From positions 1 to 13,439 of the forward strand of contig JASHOI010000205.1 in assembly GCA_030041195.1 (NCBI GenBank): a stretch of DNA of 13,439 bases, given 5' to 3'. This stretch comes from Streptosporangiaceae bacterium. GTDB taxonomy: Bacteria > Actinomycetota > Actinomycetes > Streptosporangiales > Streptosporangiaceae. The position numbers and the translations under genes were made by a program. Below the pieces are notes generated by a model that did no database searches, had not been told where the DNA came from, and worked only from the letters and a program-made list of their open reading frames with translations. This document shows positions 1 to 8,425 of this stretch, piece after piece (position 1 is the stretch's first letter; each line of letters opens with the position of its first letter).

Positions 1-154
1 TGGGCGGGAAGTAAATCTGCTGCTCGGCAAGCTGGCTGCGCACGGTGTTGTGCACATACGTGGACCCCCACAGCAGCAGTCCGCCTGCCACCGCCAAGAC
101 CACCATCAGCGCCAGCCCCGCCCTGCCCAGGACGGTGAGGGCCTTCGGGCTCAT
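1..154 (-). CDS. N-terminal part of an unidentified single-pass membrane protein (cut by window edge)
   Basis: The minus-strand frame opens with ATG at 154-152 and stays open to the window edge (51 codons seen). A Shine-Dalgarno-like GGAGG lies about 7 nt upstream of the ATG. The visible protein begins MSPKALTVLGRAG, has a hydrophobic segment at about residues 13-29 ending in LLLWG, and continues with an outward-looking stretch NTVRSQLAEQQIYFPP. This pattern of a short positive N-terminus, one membrane anchor and an extracytoplasmic domain resembles conserved hypothetical membrane proteins of actinobacteria, but I do not recognise a named family. Its upstream region (155-400) carries two DosR-box-like sequences, so it may belong to the same stress regulon; that is inference. 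The frame has no stop because the 3' end lies outside the window. Confidence 0.75.
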   Translation of the reverse strand, partial: MSPKALTVLGRAGLALMVVLAVAGGLLLWGSTYVHNTVRSQLAEQQIYFPP

Positions 155-269
155 TGCTGTGCCTCCTGTCTGCAACCTAGGCCACACGGCCCAGGACGCT
201 CCGATTTCCATTACCCAAGGCTCCCGCCCAGGAATAAGCATCACCACGGCTGAATGTCCTCTTATAACG

Positions 270-283
270 AGGACTTCGGTCAT
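270..283 (-). promoter_or_regulatory. Possible DosR-type box upstream of the left-edge membrane protein
   Basis: On the minus strand this reads ATGACCGAAGTCCT. The right half AAGTCC matches the mycobacterial DosR core GGGACTWWAGTCCC exactly and the left half keeps only GAC, about 9 of 14 positions. It lies about 115-130 bp upstream of the ATG at 154. This is a weak match taken alone; its value comes from the other boxes in the window. Confidence 0.3.
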
Positions 284-381
284 ATTCGAATTTCCCGGCG
301 TAGGGCAGGAAGGGTGAGCCGCCGGGGCAGCCGGTCACCGGCCACCGGCAGGCTTTGGTCAGCGAGGAAGGGCCCGTTGGC

Positions 382-395
382 GGGACTTTGGGCTC
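382..395. promoter_or_regulatory. Possible DosR-type box (GGGACTTTGGGCTC)
   Basis: The left half GGGACTTT matches the DosR core GGGACTWWAGTCCC perfectly, and 11 of 14 positions agree overall. It lies about 230 bp upstream of the minus-strand gene starting at 154, which is far for a direct activator site. The adjacent sequence 371-384 carries a second GC-rich partial palindrome whose minus strand contains GCCAACGG, also found at 7709-7716. No plus-strand gene follows, so its target is uncertain. Confidence 0.4.
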
Positions 396-666
396 TACAC
401 GTGCTGGGCAGCCCGACCGAGAGCCGGGGGACGCACGCCGTCTGATCCACGAGCAGGACCAGAAATCATACGGCGGGCGGTCCTCCGGGGCTCAGCTCAA
501 GCCGGTGACAATCTCGGGCTCGATCTGGCCGGATAGATGTCGTCGGCCTCACAGGCCACTACCGCGCCGCCAAGAGTACCCAGCCGATACAGGGCCTCGG
601 TTCTGTCCAGCTCGTGCTGCACCCGGGACCCGCCGAAGGTCCCTGTCCCGCGCCTGCCTCGCATCG

Positions 667-1170
667 TCAGCTGGTGCGTACCGGCTCGGCTTCGGACAGC
701 ACACTGACCCCGGCGATTATCACCACGGGGCACGGCGCGGCACGGAGGCAATCACGGGCGACCGGGCCGAGCGGGGCCCTGGGCTCACCTACCGCACCGT
801 CGGCCAAGCCGGGCGAGCGGCTGCTGCCCAGGACGAGCATGGCCGCGCCCGGCGCACGGTCGAGAAGCACCCGGACCGGCAGGCCGTCGACAACCTCAAA
901 CTGGACGGCCGGCCAGTCGTCCGGCCCGACCGCTTCCCGTATCAGCGTCCTTAGGACGGCTCCCTCTGCCGCATGGCCGACAGTGGCCTGCTCCGCGGCC
1001 GACGGCGCATAGTGCGCCTGCGCCATGCCCTGTGAGTCCCGCACGTGCACCACGTGCAGCCGCATGCCCCGAAGCCGGGCCTCCGCAGCGGCCCACCGGA
1101 CGGCCGCCAGCGAAGCCCGGGAACCGTCAGCACCAACCAGAATCCGCCCCTGGGAAGCCTGTGCGGCCAT
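667..1170 (-). CDS. Universal stress protein, single domain with degenerate nucleotide-binding loop
   Basis: This 167-residue protein has the UspA fold signature at its N-terminus (GRILVGADGSRASLAAVRWAA, residues 8-28) and the closing strand APCPVVIIAG (145-154). UspA proteins are cytoplasmic nucleotide-binding stress proteins; several are induced in hypoxia and dormancy. The usual loop G-2X-G-9X-G(S/T) is not intact: residues 115-136 read GSSRSPGLADGAVGEPRAPLGP, with about seven extra residues and GP where GS/GT is expected, so ATP binding may be lost. The ATG overlaps the TGA of the upstream USP gene by one base (TGATG), which implies translational coupling. No separate strong ribosome binding site is seen. 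It is the second gene of a two-USP operon. Confidence 0.88.
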   Translation of the reverse strand: MAAQASQGRILVGADGSRASLAAVRWAAAEARLRGMRLHVVHVRDSQGMAQAHYAPSAAEQATVGHAAEGAVLRTLIREAVGPDDWPAVQFEVVDGLPVRVLLDRAPGAAMLVLGSSRSPGLADGAVGEPRAPLGPVARDCLRAAPCPVVIIAGVSVLSEAEPVRTS

Positions 1171-1646
1171 CAGCGTGACCCGCTATCCAGCGGTCGGCCG
1201 ACGGCCGAATCGCGGATCACTACGACCGGGCAGGTGGCGTGGTGCACGCAATGCTGGCTCGTCGACCCGAGCAGCGCCTCGACGAATCCGCCGTGGCCGC
1301 GATTGCCGACGACCAGCAGGTCGGCCCCTGCCGCCTCCTCCAGCAGCACCTGGGCGGCGTTCCCCTCCACGACCTTGTACGTGACCTTGGCCGGCGGCGC
1401 ATCGTCGACGGTATCGGCAACGGCCTCGCTGACGGCCTGCTTGGCCAGCTGCGCCCAGTCCACGTCCGAGACCGGCACCGGGTAACCGTAGGTAGGAGGG
1501 ATTTCCCAGGTGATGACCGCCTCCACGACGGCCCCGGTCAGCTTGCCCTGCTGCACGGCCCAGGACAGCGCCGCCTTCGACGGTGCCGAACCATCCACCC
1601 CAACCACGATCCGCCGCTGGCCGCCGTTCCCGGCTCGTGCCGCCAT
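1170..1646 (-). CDS. Universal stress protein (UspA family), canonical single domain
   Basis: The 158-residue protein starts after a strong AGGGAGG (5 nt before the ATG). It contains RRIVVGVDGSAPSKAALSWA at residues 11-30 and a full nucleotide-binding loop at 114-128 (GNRGHGGFVEALLGS), followed by CPVVVI at 139-144, so it should bind ATP. UspA proteins act in the cytoplasm in stress survival, and their exact partners are usually unknown. It heads a two-gene minus-strand operon with the USP at 667-1170. It is strikingly similar to the USP at 13023 downstream of the arc genes: both have RIVVGVDGS, a W-E aromatic segment near residue 50 and LLGS-S--CVHHA-CPV. They are therefore recent paralogues. 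Its promoter region has DosR-box-like sites about 75-110 bp upstream. Confidence 0.95.
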   Translation of the reverse strand: MAARAGNGGQRRIVVGVDGSAPSKAALSWAVQQGKLTGAVVEAVITWEIPPTYGYPVPVSDVDWAQLAKQAVSEAVADTVDDAPPAKVTYKVVEGNAAQVLLEEAAGADLLVVGNRGHGGFVEALLGSTSQHCVHHATCPVVVIRDSAVGRPLDSGSR

Positions 1647-1720
1647 GCCCGCCTCCCTGGAAGCGTCATCGATTTGTGGTCGCAGTCATCAACGGTCGCG
1701 GCTGTGGCAGCGGAGGGCCA

Positions 1721-1734
1721 GGGACGCTGGACCC
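1721..1734. promoter_or_regulatory. Possible DosR-type box (GGGACGCTGGACCC)
   Basis: The outer half-sites GGGAC and CCC are kept and 10 of 14 positions match the core GGGACTWWAGTCCC. It sits 75-88 bp upstream of the USP start at 1646 (minus strand), with its centre 22 bp from the centre of the next box, about two helical turns. Confidence 0.4.
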
Positions 1735-1742
1735 GGCGCAGG

Positions 1743-1756
1743 GAGACCTTGGTCCC
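1743..1756. promoter_or_regulatory. Probable DosR-type box (GAGACCTTGGTCCC)
   Basis: It matches 11 of 14 positions of the mycobacterial core GGGACTWWAGTCCC and 13 of 14 of the form GGGACCWWGGTCCC that is seen as a perfect palindrome at 8343-8356. It lies about 97-110 bp from the USP start at 1646 and about 140 bp from the Rv1733c-family start at 1894. Confidence 0.6.
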
Positions 1757-1799
1757 GAGGTCTTCATGCCCGGCAGCCGGGAGCGATGCCGGTGCCGCA

Positions 1800-1826
1800 T
1801 GGACCAAGGGCCCGGCCCTTGGTGGC
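1800..1826. promoter_or_regulatory. Double DosR-like box forming a 21-bp inverted repeat
   Basis: A box-like sequence TGGACCAAGGGCCC (1800-1813; 12 of 14 against GGGACCWWGGTCCC) is followed by a second weaker one centred at 1819-1820. Together they create a perfect inverted repeat, arms ACCAAGGGCC (1803-1812) and GGCCCTTGGT (1814-1823) with a single central C. It lies 68-94 bp before the ATG at 1894, suited to activating the Rv1733c-MFS unit. A transcribed hairpin is the alternative reading, but there is no following T-run and it points into a gene start. Confidence 0.5.
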
Positions 1827-1893
1827 CTACGCCCCTGCTCCTGCGCGCCGTGCCGGATAAGGCTGATGCTGCATCCCGCCGGAGGTGATGATC

Positions 1894-2499
1894 ATGACTG
1901 GCAAGACCCGGGCATCGGCGCGGGCACGCGCCCGGGCAGTCCGGCTGGCCCGGCTGCTGGTCGGCCGAAACAGGTTGCGGCGGCCTTCCGACCGGCTAGA
2001 AGGCTTCCTGATAATACTGCTGACCGCGGCGTTTCTCGCCGCTGTCGTGGCCGCACCCTATTTCGGTGAGCGGCTTTACCAGTCTCAGCGCGCCGACGCG
2101 GCCGTGTTGCACCCGGCCACGGCAGTGCTGACCGAGAGCGGCCCATCCAACAACTACGTGACGGCCGTTGGCGAGGCTAGCGCCCGCTGGAGGGCACCAG
2201 ACGGCCGGGAACAGAAAGGCGTCCTCACCACGGTGACCGCGCCTGGCATTTCCGGTGCGGCGGACGGGGCCCGCGTCCAGGTGTGGCTGACCTACTCCGG
2301 CCAGCCACAGTCCCCGCCCGTGGGTGCCGGCCAGTCCATGTTCGCGTCGGTCGTACTGGCCATCGGCGCGGTGTTCGGTGCGGCGATCGTGCTGCTCGTC
2401 TGCTACTGGGTGAGCCGCCTGGCACTCGACCGCCGGCGCCTGGCCAACTGGACGTCCGAATGGTCGCTGACCGGCCCGCGATGGACGACCCGGCTCTGA
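1894..2499 (+). CDS. Rv1733c-family two-TM membrane protein (DosR-regulon type)
   Basis: I chose the ATG at 1894 because GGAGG (1881-1885) lies 8 nt upstream; GTG 1885 and ATG 1888 are too close to it. The 201-residue protein has a basic N-terminus, RNRLRRPSDRLEGFL at 25-39, a first membrane helix about 37-56, an extracytoplasmic domain with HPATAVL (73-79) and a W-x-APDG segment (99-104), a second helix about 150-173, and a cytoplasmic tail with NWTSEW (185-190). This order matches the mycobacterial DosR-induced membrane protein Rv1733c, which has RNPLVRGTDRLEAVV, HPATATV and two helices at the same places. Its molecular function is not known. It is followed after 25 nt by the MFS gene, so they are likely co-transcribed. 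Confidence 0.85.
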   Translation: MTGKTRASARARARAVRLARLLVGRNRLRRPSDRLEGFLIILLTAAFLAAVVAAPYFGERLYQSQRADAAVLHPATAVLTESGPSNNYVTAVGEASARWRAPDGREQKGVLTTVTAPGISGAADGARVQVWLTYSGQPQSPPVGAGQSMFASVVLAIGAVFGAAIVLLVCYWVSRLALDRRRLANWTSEWSLTGPRWTTRL

Positions 2500-2524
2500 C
2501 CGTAGTTTCGCGGGGTGACTTCAG

Positions 2525-5273
<2,749 letters not shown>

Positions 5274-5318
5274 TGTTGGCGGTGTCGGGTAGCGACCGGG
5301 ACAGGGGCGCAGCGGGTG

Positions 5319-6038
5319 ATGAGTGAGATGGGCGGCTCGGGCGAGCAGGCAAGCACGGCTGGCGACGCGGCGCGGATCAAGGTATTCCTGCTCGATGATC
5401 ACGAGATCGTCCGCCGCGGAGTGCGGGAACTGCTCGAAGCCGAGCCGGACGTCACCGTGGTAGGCGAGGCCGGGACCGCGGAGTCGGCGCTGGCCCGGAT
5501 CCCGGCGCTGCGACCGGACGTGGCCGTGCTCGACGTGCGATTGCCCGACGGCAACGGCGTGGCGGTGTGCCGCGAGATCCGATCGGCGATGCCGCAGGTG
5601 GCGTGCTTGATGCTGACTTCCTTCGGCGACGACGACGCCCTGTTCGACGCGATCATGGCCGGGGCCGCGGGTTATGTGCTCAAGCAGATCCGCGGCACCG
5701 ACCTGGTCGGCGCGGTCCGCACGGTGGCGGCCGGCCGCTCGCTGCTGGATCCCGAGGCGGCCAGCCGGGTGATGCGCCGGATGCGGGACCAGGCCGAGCG
5801 CGCCGACCCGCTGGCCGGGCTGACCGGGCAGGAACGCAAGATCCTCGAGCTGATCGGTGAGGGGCTTACCAACCGGCAGATCGGCGAGCGCATGTACCTG
5901 GCCGAGAAAACCGTCAAAAACTACGTTTCAGCCCTGTTCGCCAAGCTGGGGATGGAACGCCGCACCCAAGCTGCCGCCTACGCCGCCCGCGTCTTCGAGG
6001 ACCAAGACCCAGAGCACCCCGAACACCGCGAGCACTAA
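5319..6038 (+). CDS. devR: DevR/DosR-type response regulator (NarL/LuxR family)
   Basis: The protein has a receiver domain (about residues 20-140) and a LuxR-type HTH (about 165-229). The phosphorylation set is complete: Asp26/Asp27 in LLDDHE, Asp72 in [12 protein letters not shown], Thr100 and Lys122. Similarity to mycobacterial DevR/DosR is close throughout: [34 protein letters not shown], and in the recognition region [23 protein letters not shown] (195-219), including the DNA-contacting Lys200 and Asn201. DosR is the transcriptional activator of the hypoxia/NO dormancy regulon. It has an 18-residue N-terminal extension relative to the mycobacterial protein. The start is uncertain: GTG 5316, ATG 5319 or ATG 5328. 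It probably shares a transcript with gap. A cognate DosS/DosT histidine kinase is not visible nearby. Confidence 0.93.
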   Translation: MSEMGGSGEQASTAGDAARIKVFLLDDHEIVRRGVRELLEAEPDVTVVGEAGTAESALARIPALRPDVAVLDVRLPDGNGVAVCREIRSAMPQVACLMLTSFGDDDALFDAIMAGAAGYVLKQIRGTDLVGAVRTVAAGRSLLDPEAASRVMRRMRDQAERADPLAGLTGQERKILELIGEGLTNRQIGERMYLAEKTVKNYVSALFAKLGMERRTQAAAYAARVFEDQDPEHPEHREH

Positions 6039-6065
6039 GCACCCAGATGAGGGGCGCTGCCCGCG

Positions 6066-6908
6066 TCAGCGACAGTGCACGACGGCGACCGGGCACGGCG
6101 CGTGATGCAGCACGACCTGGCTGACCGAGCCGAGCGGCATCTCCGGCACGCCGCCCCGGCCGCGCGAGCCCACCACCAGCAGCTGCGCGCCGCGCGCCGC
6201 GGCCAGCAGGGCGGCGCGCCCGCCGCCCTGGGCAACCTGCCGCAGGACTGCCACCTCTGGATGCTCCTTCTCGTGCCGGGTGATCGCCTGCTCGGCATCG
6301 TCCTGCAGCTTACGATCGCCACCCAGGCATCCTGGTGCATCGGCAAGAGCGCAGACCGCCAGCAGCGCAGCCCCTCGCAGCGTGGCCTCCTCGAAACCGA
6401 ACCCCAGCGCGGCGTCCGATGCCGCGGATCCGTCCGTGCCGACCACGATGGGACCAGGGGCATAGTCACCCGCCGACCGCCAGTGCCCGCGGATCACGAC
6501 CACTGGGCAGTGGGCATATGCCGCGACCTGCCAGCTGACCGATCCCAGCAACATTCCGGTGAAGCCGCCACGGCCCCTCGAACCGACCACGACCATGTCG
6601 GCATCATGGCTGTGCTCGCAGATCACCGCCGTGGCCGGCTCGCCGATCAGCAGCGGGCGCACCTGCTCAGGCCCCAAAAGGTTCCTGCCGTGCCGCAGGC
6701 CGTCGGCGATGACGCGTTCGCCGCCCTTCCGCGCCAGACCGGCGATGGCAGCCTCACCGGGCAGCGCGGCGAAGCCGGGCGCCCAAGCATGACAGACCGT
6801 GAGCACGGTTCCGCGTGATCGCGCCTCCCTGGCCGCCCAGCTCAGCGCGTGCTCGCTGCCCGGTGACCCGTCGTATCCGACGAGTATCCCGTCTGTCTTT
6901 CCAGCCAT
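6066..6908 (-). CDS. Tandem-domain universal stress protein
   Basis: The ATG at 6908 is chosen because GGAGG lies 5 nt before it; a GTG four codons upstream would include that site. The 280-residue protein consists of two UspA domains (about 6-140 and 152-278). Each has an intact ATP-binding loop: GSRGRGGFTGMLLGS (109-123) and GSRGRGGVPEMPLGS (247-261), followed by HCPVVVI and PCPVAVV. Two-domain USPs of this size are typical of actinobacteria; mycobacterial relatives are DosR-induced in hypoxia and one binds ATP to slow growth. The gene lies 40 nt downstream of the XRE-PPOX gene on the same strand and is likely in one operon with it. It is convergent with devR, whose stop is only 27 nt away. 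Confidence 0.95.
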   Translation of the reverse strand: MAGKTDGILVGYDGSPGSEHALSWAAREARSRGTVLTVCHAWAPGFAALPGEAAIAGLARKGGERVIADGLRHGRNLLGPEQVRPLLIGEPATAVICEHSHDADMVVVGSRGRGGFTGMLLGSVSWQVAAYAHCPVVVIRGHWRSAGDYAPGPIVVGTDGSAASDAALGFGFEEATLRGAALLAVCALADAPGCLGGDRKLQDDAEQAITRHEKEHPEVAVLRQVAQGGGRAALLAAARGAQLLVVGSRGRGGVPEMPLGSVSQVVLHHAPCPVAVVHCR

Positions 6909-6948
6909 GGCGACCTCCACTTCATCGCGCCGGGCTCGCCAGCCGGTT

Positions 6949-7611
6949 TCACTTGCTGGCGCGGATGCGGCGTCCGGTCATGTCCGTGACGGTGATCCGC
7001 AAGTAGGTGTCCCGGACGCCCCCGGCCCACGGCTCGATGCCCAGGGACCGCACCGTTTCCAGCTCGGAAGGTATGGTCACCACCTCCGCCAGGCCGGTGG
7101 CCAGGACACTCCACCCTTCGGCCAGCGCTTCATCGAGGTAGTCGACCTCGAACGACACCCGCGTCTGCGCGGCACGGCTGGCCAGCAGGCTGTGCCGACC
7201 GGTGCGCACGACGATGTCGCCGTCCAGCATCGCGTAGTTCACCGGGATCGCTTCGGGCCCCTCCGGCCCGGCAAACACCATCCGGCCCACGCCGCCGGCG
7301 CCGAGGTAGCCACGGCACTGCGCGGGGGTCAGCGGCTCGGGCACCGGGCGCCGGACCGGAGCCTCCGCGCCGGGCGGCATCCGCAGCGTCGACCCGACCA
7401 GCGCGCCGACGCTGACCCCCAGCGCGTCGGCGAGCCGGGCCACGGCCGACGGCGCCGGGTTTGGCGCCGGGCTGGTCTCCAGATACTCCAGGTACGACGG
7501 CGCCATCCCGGCCCGGGCGGCGACCTCCTCCCGGGTCAGGCCGACCTCATAACGATGCCGCAGAATCCGGCGGCCCAGGTCGGTGCCGCCGCGCTCGCCG
7601 ATGCTAGTCAT
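6949..7611 (-). CDS. XRE-type HTH fused to a pyridoxamine 5'-phosphate oxidase-like (PPOX) domain
   Basis: The 220-residue protein starts at ATG 7611 behind GGAGGGGG (7617-7624); the open frame further upstream runs through the promoter region and is not coding. Residues 12-72 form a Cro/C1-type helix-turn-helix (GRRILRHRYEVGLTREEVAARAGMAPSYLEYLE...LADALGVSVGALVG). Residues 90-218 form a split-barrel PPOX domain with GRMVFAGPEGPEAIPVNYAMLDGDIVVRTG, VSFEVDYLDEALAEGWSVLATGLAEVV and WAGGVRDTYLRITVTDMTGRRI. Such domains bind FMN or F420 and act on small redox substrates; the fusion suggests a redox- or flavin-responsive DNA-binding protein, which is inference. Fusions of this kind are known in actinobacteria, and lone PPOX proteins are members of dormancy regulons. 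Confidence 0.88.
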   Translation of the reverse strand: MTSIGERGGTDLGRRILRHRYEVGLTREEVAARAGMAPSYLEYLETSPAPNPAPSAVARLADALGVSVGALVGSTLRMPPGAEAPVRRPVPEPLTPAQCRGYLGAGGVGRMVFAGPEGPEAIPVNYAMLDGDIVVRTGRHSLLASRAAQTRVSFEVDYLDEALAEGWSVLATGLAEVVTIPSELETVRSLGIEPWAGGVRDTYLRITVTDMTGRRIRASK

Positions 7612-7704
7612 GGTTGCCCCCTCCACTCGTACTTCGCTCCGGAAAGCTCGGGTACTGGTCCGCAGCCCCATTCCCAGTCCACAGCGCACTTGCTCCGCCT
7701 GGCA

Positions 7705-7719
7705 GGGGCCAACGGTCCT
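7705..7719. promoter_or_regulatory. Possible DosR-type box, copy 1 of a repeated motif (GGGGCCAACGGTCCT)
   Basis: This is an imperfect palindrome with half-sites GGGGCC and GGTCCT around AAC. On the other strand it reads AGGACCGTTGGCCCC. It resembles the window's other boxes with a 3-nt instead of 2-nt centre. It lies about 95-108 bp upstream of the XRE-PPOX start. Confidence 0.4.
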
Positions 7720-7725
7720 GGTCAC

Positions 7726-7739
7726 GGGACCTTTTTCCT
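7726..7739. promoter_or_regulatory. Possible half-conserved DosR-type box (GGGACCTTTTTCCT)
   Basis: The left half GGGACCTT agrees with the boxes at 1743 and 8343, while the right half keeps only TCC. It lies about 115-128 bp upstream of the XRE-PPOX start and between the two copies of the 15-bp motif. Confidence 0.3.
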
Positions 7740-7758
7740 TCCAGGGGCGGACCAGTGC

Positions 7759-7773
7759 GGGGCCGACGGCCCT
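7759..7773. promoter_or_regulatory. Possible DosR-type box, copy 2 of a repeated motif (GGGGCCGACGGCCCT)
   Basis: Half-sites GGGGCC and GGCCCT pair at five of six positions around GAC. It begins 54 bp after copy 1. It lies roughly midway between the two divergent genes and could serve either. Confidence 0.4.
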
Positions 7774-7894
7774 GCTCCCGGCGACCTTCGCCCCTGAGCC
7801 CGGAGATGGCTGAAGGGGCATCGTGCGGGTAGTGGGCCGGCAAGCCGGGACCATCCCGGGCCGACCGACTGCATTGAGGAGTTAGGACGCGGTG

Positions 7895-8110
7895 ATGAAG
7901 GCTCGTATCGGTGACCGGCTGCTGCCAGATGGTGAGCAGCGCCGTGCGGGCGTGATTATCGGCCTGCAGCATGCGGACGGGTCACCCCCGTACGTCGTCA
8001 AGTGGCTGAGCGACGGGCACATCGCACTGGTCTTCCCCGGGCCGTACACCAAGATCGTGCGGGGAGCGCCAGCCGGTCGAGCCGCAGTGCCCGCCGATAC
8101 GCCGGCCTGA
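7895..8110 (+). CDS. Small DUF1918 protein
   Basis: The 71-residue protein has the DUF1918 pattern: K/R-x-GDRL near the N-terminus (RIGDRLLPDGEQRRAGVIIGLQH), then DGSPPYVVKWLSDGHIALVFPGPYTKIV. The fold is predicted to be a small SH3-like barrel and no biochemical function is established. The ATG at 7895 follows AGGA (7884-7887) by 7 nt; a GTG just before it is the alternative start. Proteins of this family are often found beside universal stress proteins and other stress genes in actinobacteria. The last 15 residues are low-complexity Ala/Pro. It is divergent from the XRE-PPOX gene and separated by 315 bp from the arc operon. Confidence 0.88.
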   Translation: MKARIGDRLLPDGEQRRAGVIIGLQHADGSPPYVVKWLSDGHIALVFPGPYTKIVRGAPAGRAAVPADTPA

Positions 8111-8425
8111 ACGCGAAACTCCGTGGTGGATGTGGCCTGCCAGCACCCATTTCAGGAGGCGGCGCCCGCTTACGATGCTGATTGAGCGGGGTACGAGCCC
8201 GGCAGTTCCAGGCCGGCGGCGGACTGGTGCAGCTTCGCAGAAAGCCGCCGATGGGTCCGGAGGCCAGATCAGCAGCGCCGGCCGAGCATTCCCATCTCCC
8301 GGCGGCGTTCGCCATCACCCCATGACCTTCGCAGGCTGCCTCGGGACCTAGGTCCCTGTGATCATCGGCCGCTGCGCGCCAGCGTAGAAGCGGTAATCAT
8401 GCCAGGGCGGATCAGGGAGGGGTCT
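8111..8425. other. Spacer before the arc operon; promoter at its right end
   Basis: The first 230 bp hold no recognisable gene on either strand; short open frames here lack ribosome binding sites and family resemblance. The right end holds the perfect 14-bp palindrome at 8343-8356, a possible -10-like TAGAAG at 8385-8390, and the strong GGGAGGGG site before the antiporter start. No stem-loop plus T-run terminator for the DUF1918 gene was found. Confidence 0.5.
8343..8356 (+). promoter_or_regulatory. DosR-type box, perfect 14-bp palindrome (GGGACCTAGGTCCC)
   Basis: The sequence equals its own reverse complement across all 14 bases and matches the mycobacterial DosR core GGGACTWWAGTCCC at 12 of 14 positions; the two differences are compensating (T-A to C-G). 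It is centred 76 bp upstream of the antiporter start at 8426. A TAGAAG hexamer lies 28 bp downstream, giving box-to-start spacing reasonable for an activator overlapping the -35 region. A palindrome this strict, in front of the arc genes and 2.3 kb from a devR gene, is the best regulatory site in the window. Confidence 0.75.

Larger units (their letters stand above)
155..666. other. Spacer without a convincing gene; holds two DosR-box-like sites
   Basis: About 510 bp lie between the start of the left-edge membrane protein and the stop of the first universal stress protein. Plus-strand frames here and across the neighbouring USP gene lack ribosome binding sites and recognisable protein composition. 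On the minus strand a 55-codon frame (664-497) starts 2 nt after the USP stop and is the only candidate worth noting. The A/T-richer part around 250-300 and the palindromes at 270-283 and 382-395 look like a promoter region for the minus-strand gene starting at 154. Confidence 0.5.
1647..1893. promoter_or_regulatory. Divergent promoter region with four DosR-box-like palindromes
   Basis: The spacer separates the minus-strand USP operon from the plus-strand Rv1733c-MFS pair. Two boxes (1721-1734 and 1743-1756) lie on the USP side and two (1800-1813 and about 1813-1826) on the Rv1733c side, each pair about 75-110 bp from its start codon. That is the usual place for an activator. No other gene fits in the spacer. 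Confidence 0.6.
7612..7894. promoter_or_regulatory. Divergent promoter region between the XRE-PPOX and DUF1918 genes
   Basis: The 283-bp spacer contains no credible gene. It carries a duplicated 15-bp GC-rich palindrome (7705-7719 and 7759-7773, identical at 13 of 15 positions) and between them GGGACCTTTTTCCT (7726-7739; 10 of 14 against the DosR core). A further inverted repeat CCGGGA-CCA-TCCCGG lies at 7845-7859, 35 bp before the DUF1918 start. Confidence 0.5.

Noticed and set aside
355..954. Plus-strand open frame of 199 codons
   Set aside because: Its second half runs opposite a clear USP gene; no ribosome binding site and low-complexity Arg/Gly/Pro composition.
6052..6062. GGGC-GCT-GCCC hairpin between convergent devR and the USP gene as a terminator
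   Set aside because: Only four base pairs and no T-run; too weak to call.
7612..7854. N-terminal extension of the XRE-PPOX protein
   Set aside because: It would translate the palindrome-rich promoter region and lacks similarity; a strong GGAGGGGG site stands before the ATG at 7611.
7845..7859. CCGGGA-CCA-TCCCGG inverted repeat as a terminator
   Set aside because: It lies 35 bp before a gene start with no gene reading into it and no T-run, so an operator role or chance is more likely.
8130..8351. Short plus-strand open frame before the arc operon
   Set aside because: No ribosome binding site, Arg/Gly/Ala/Pro-rich, and it runs through the probable DosR box.
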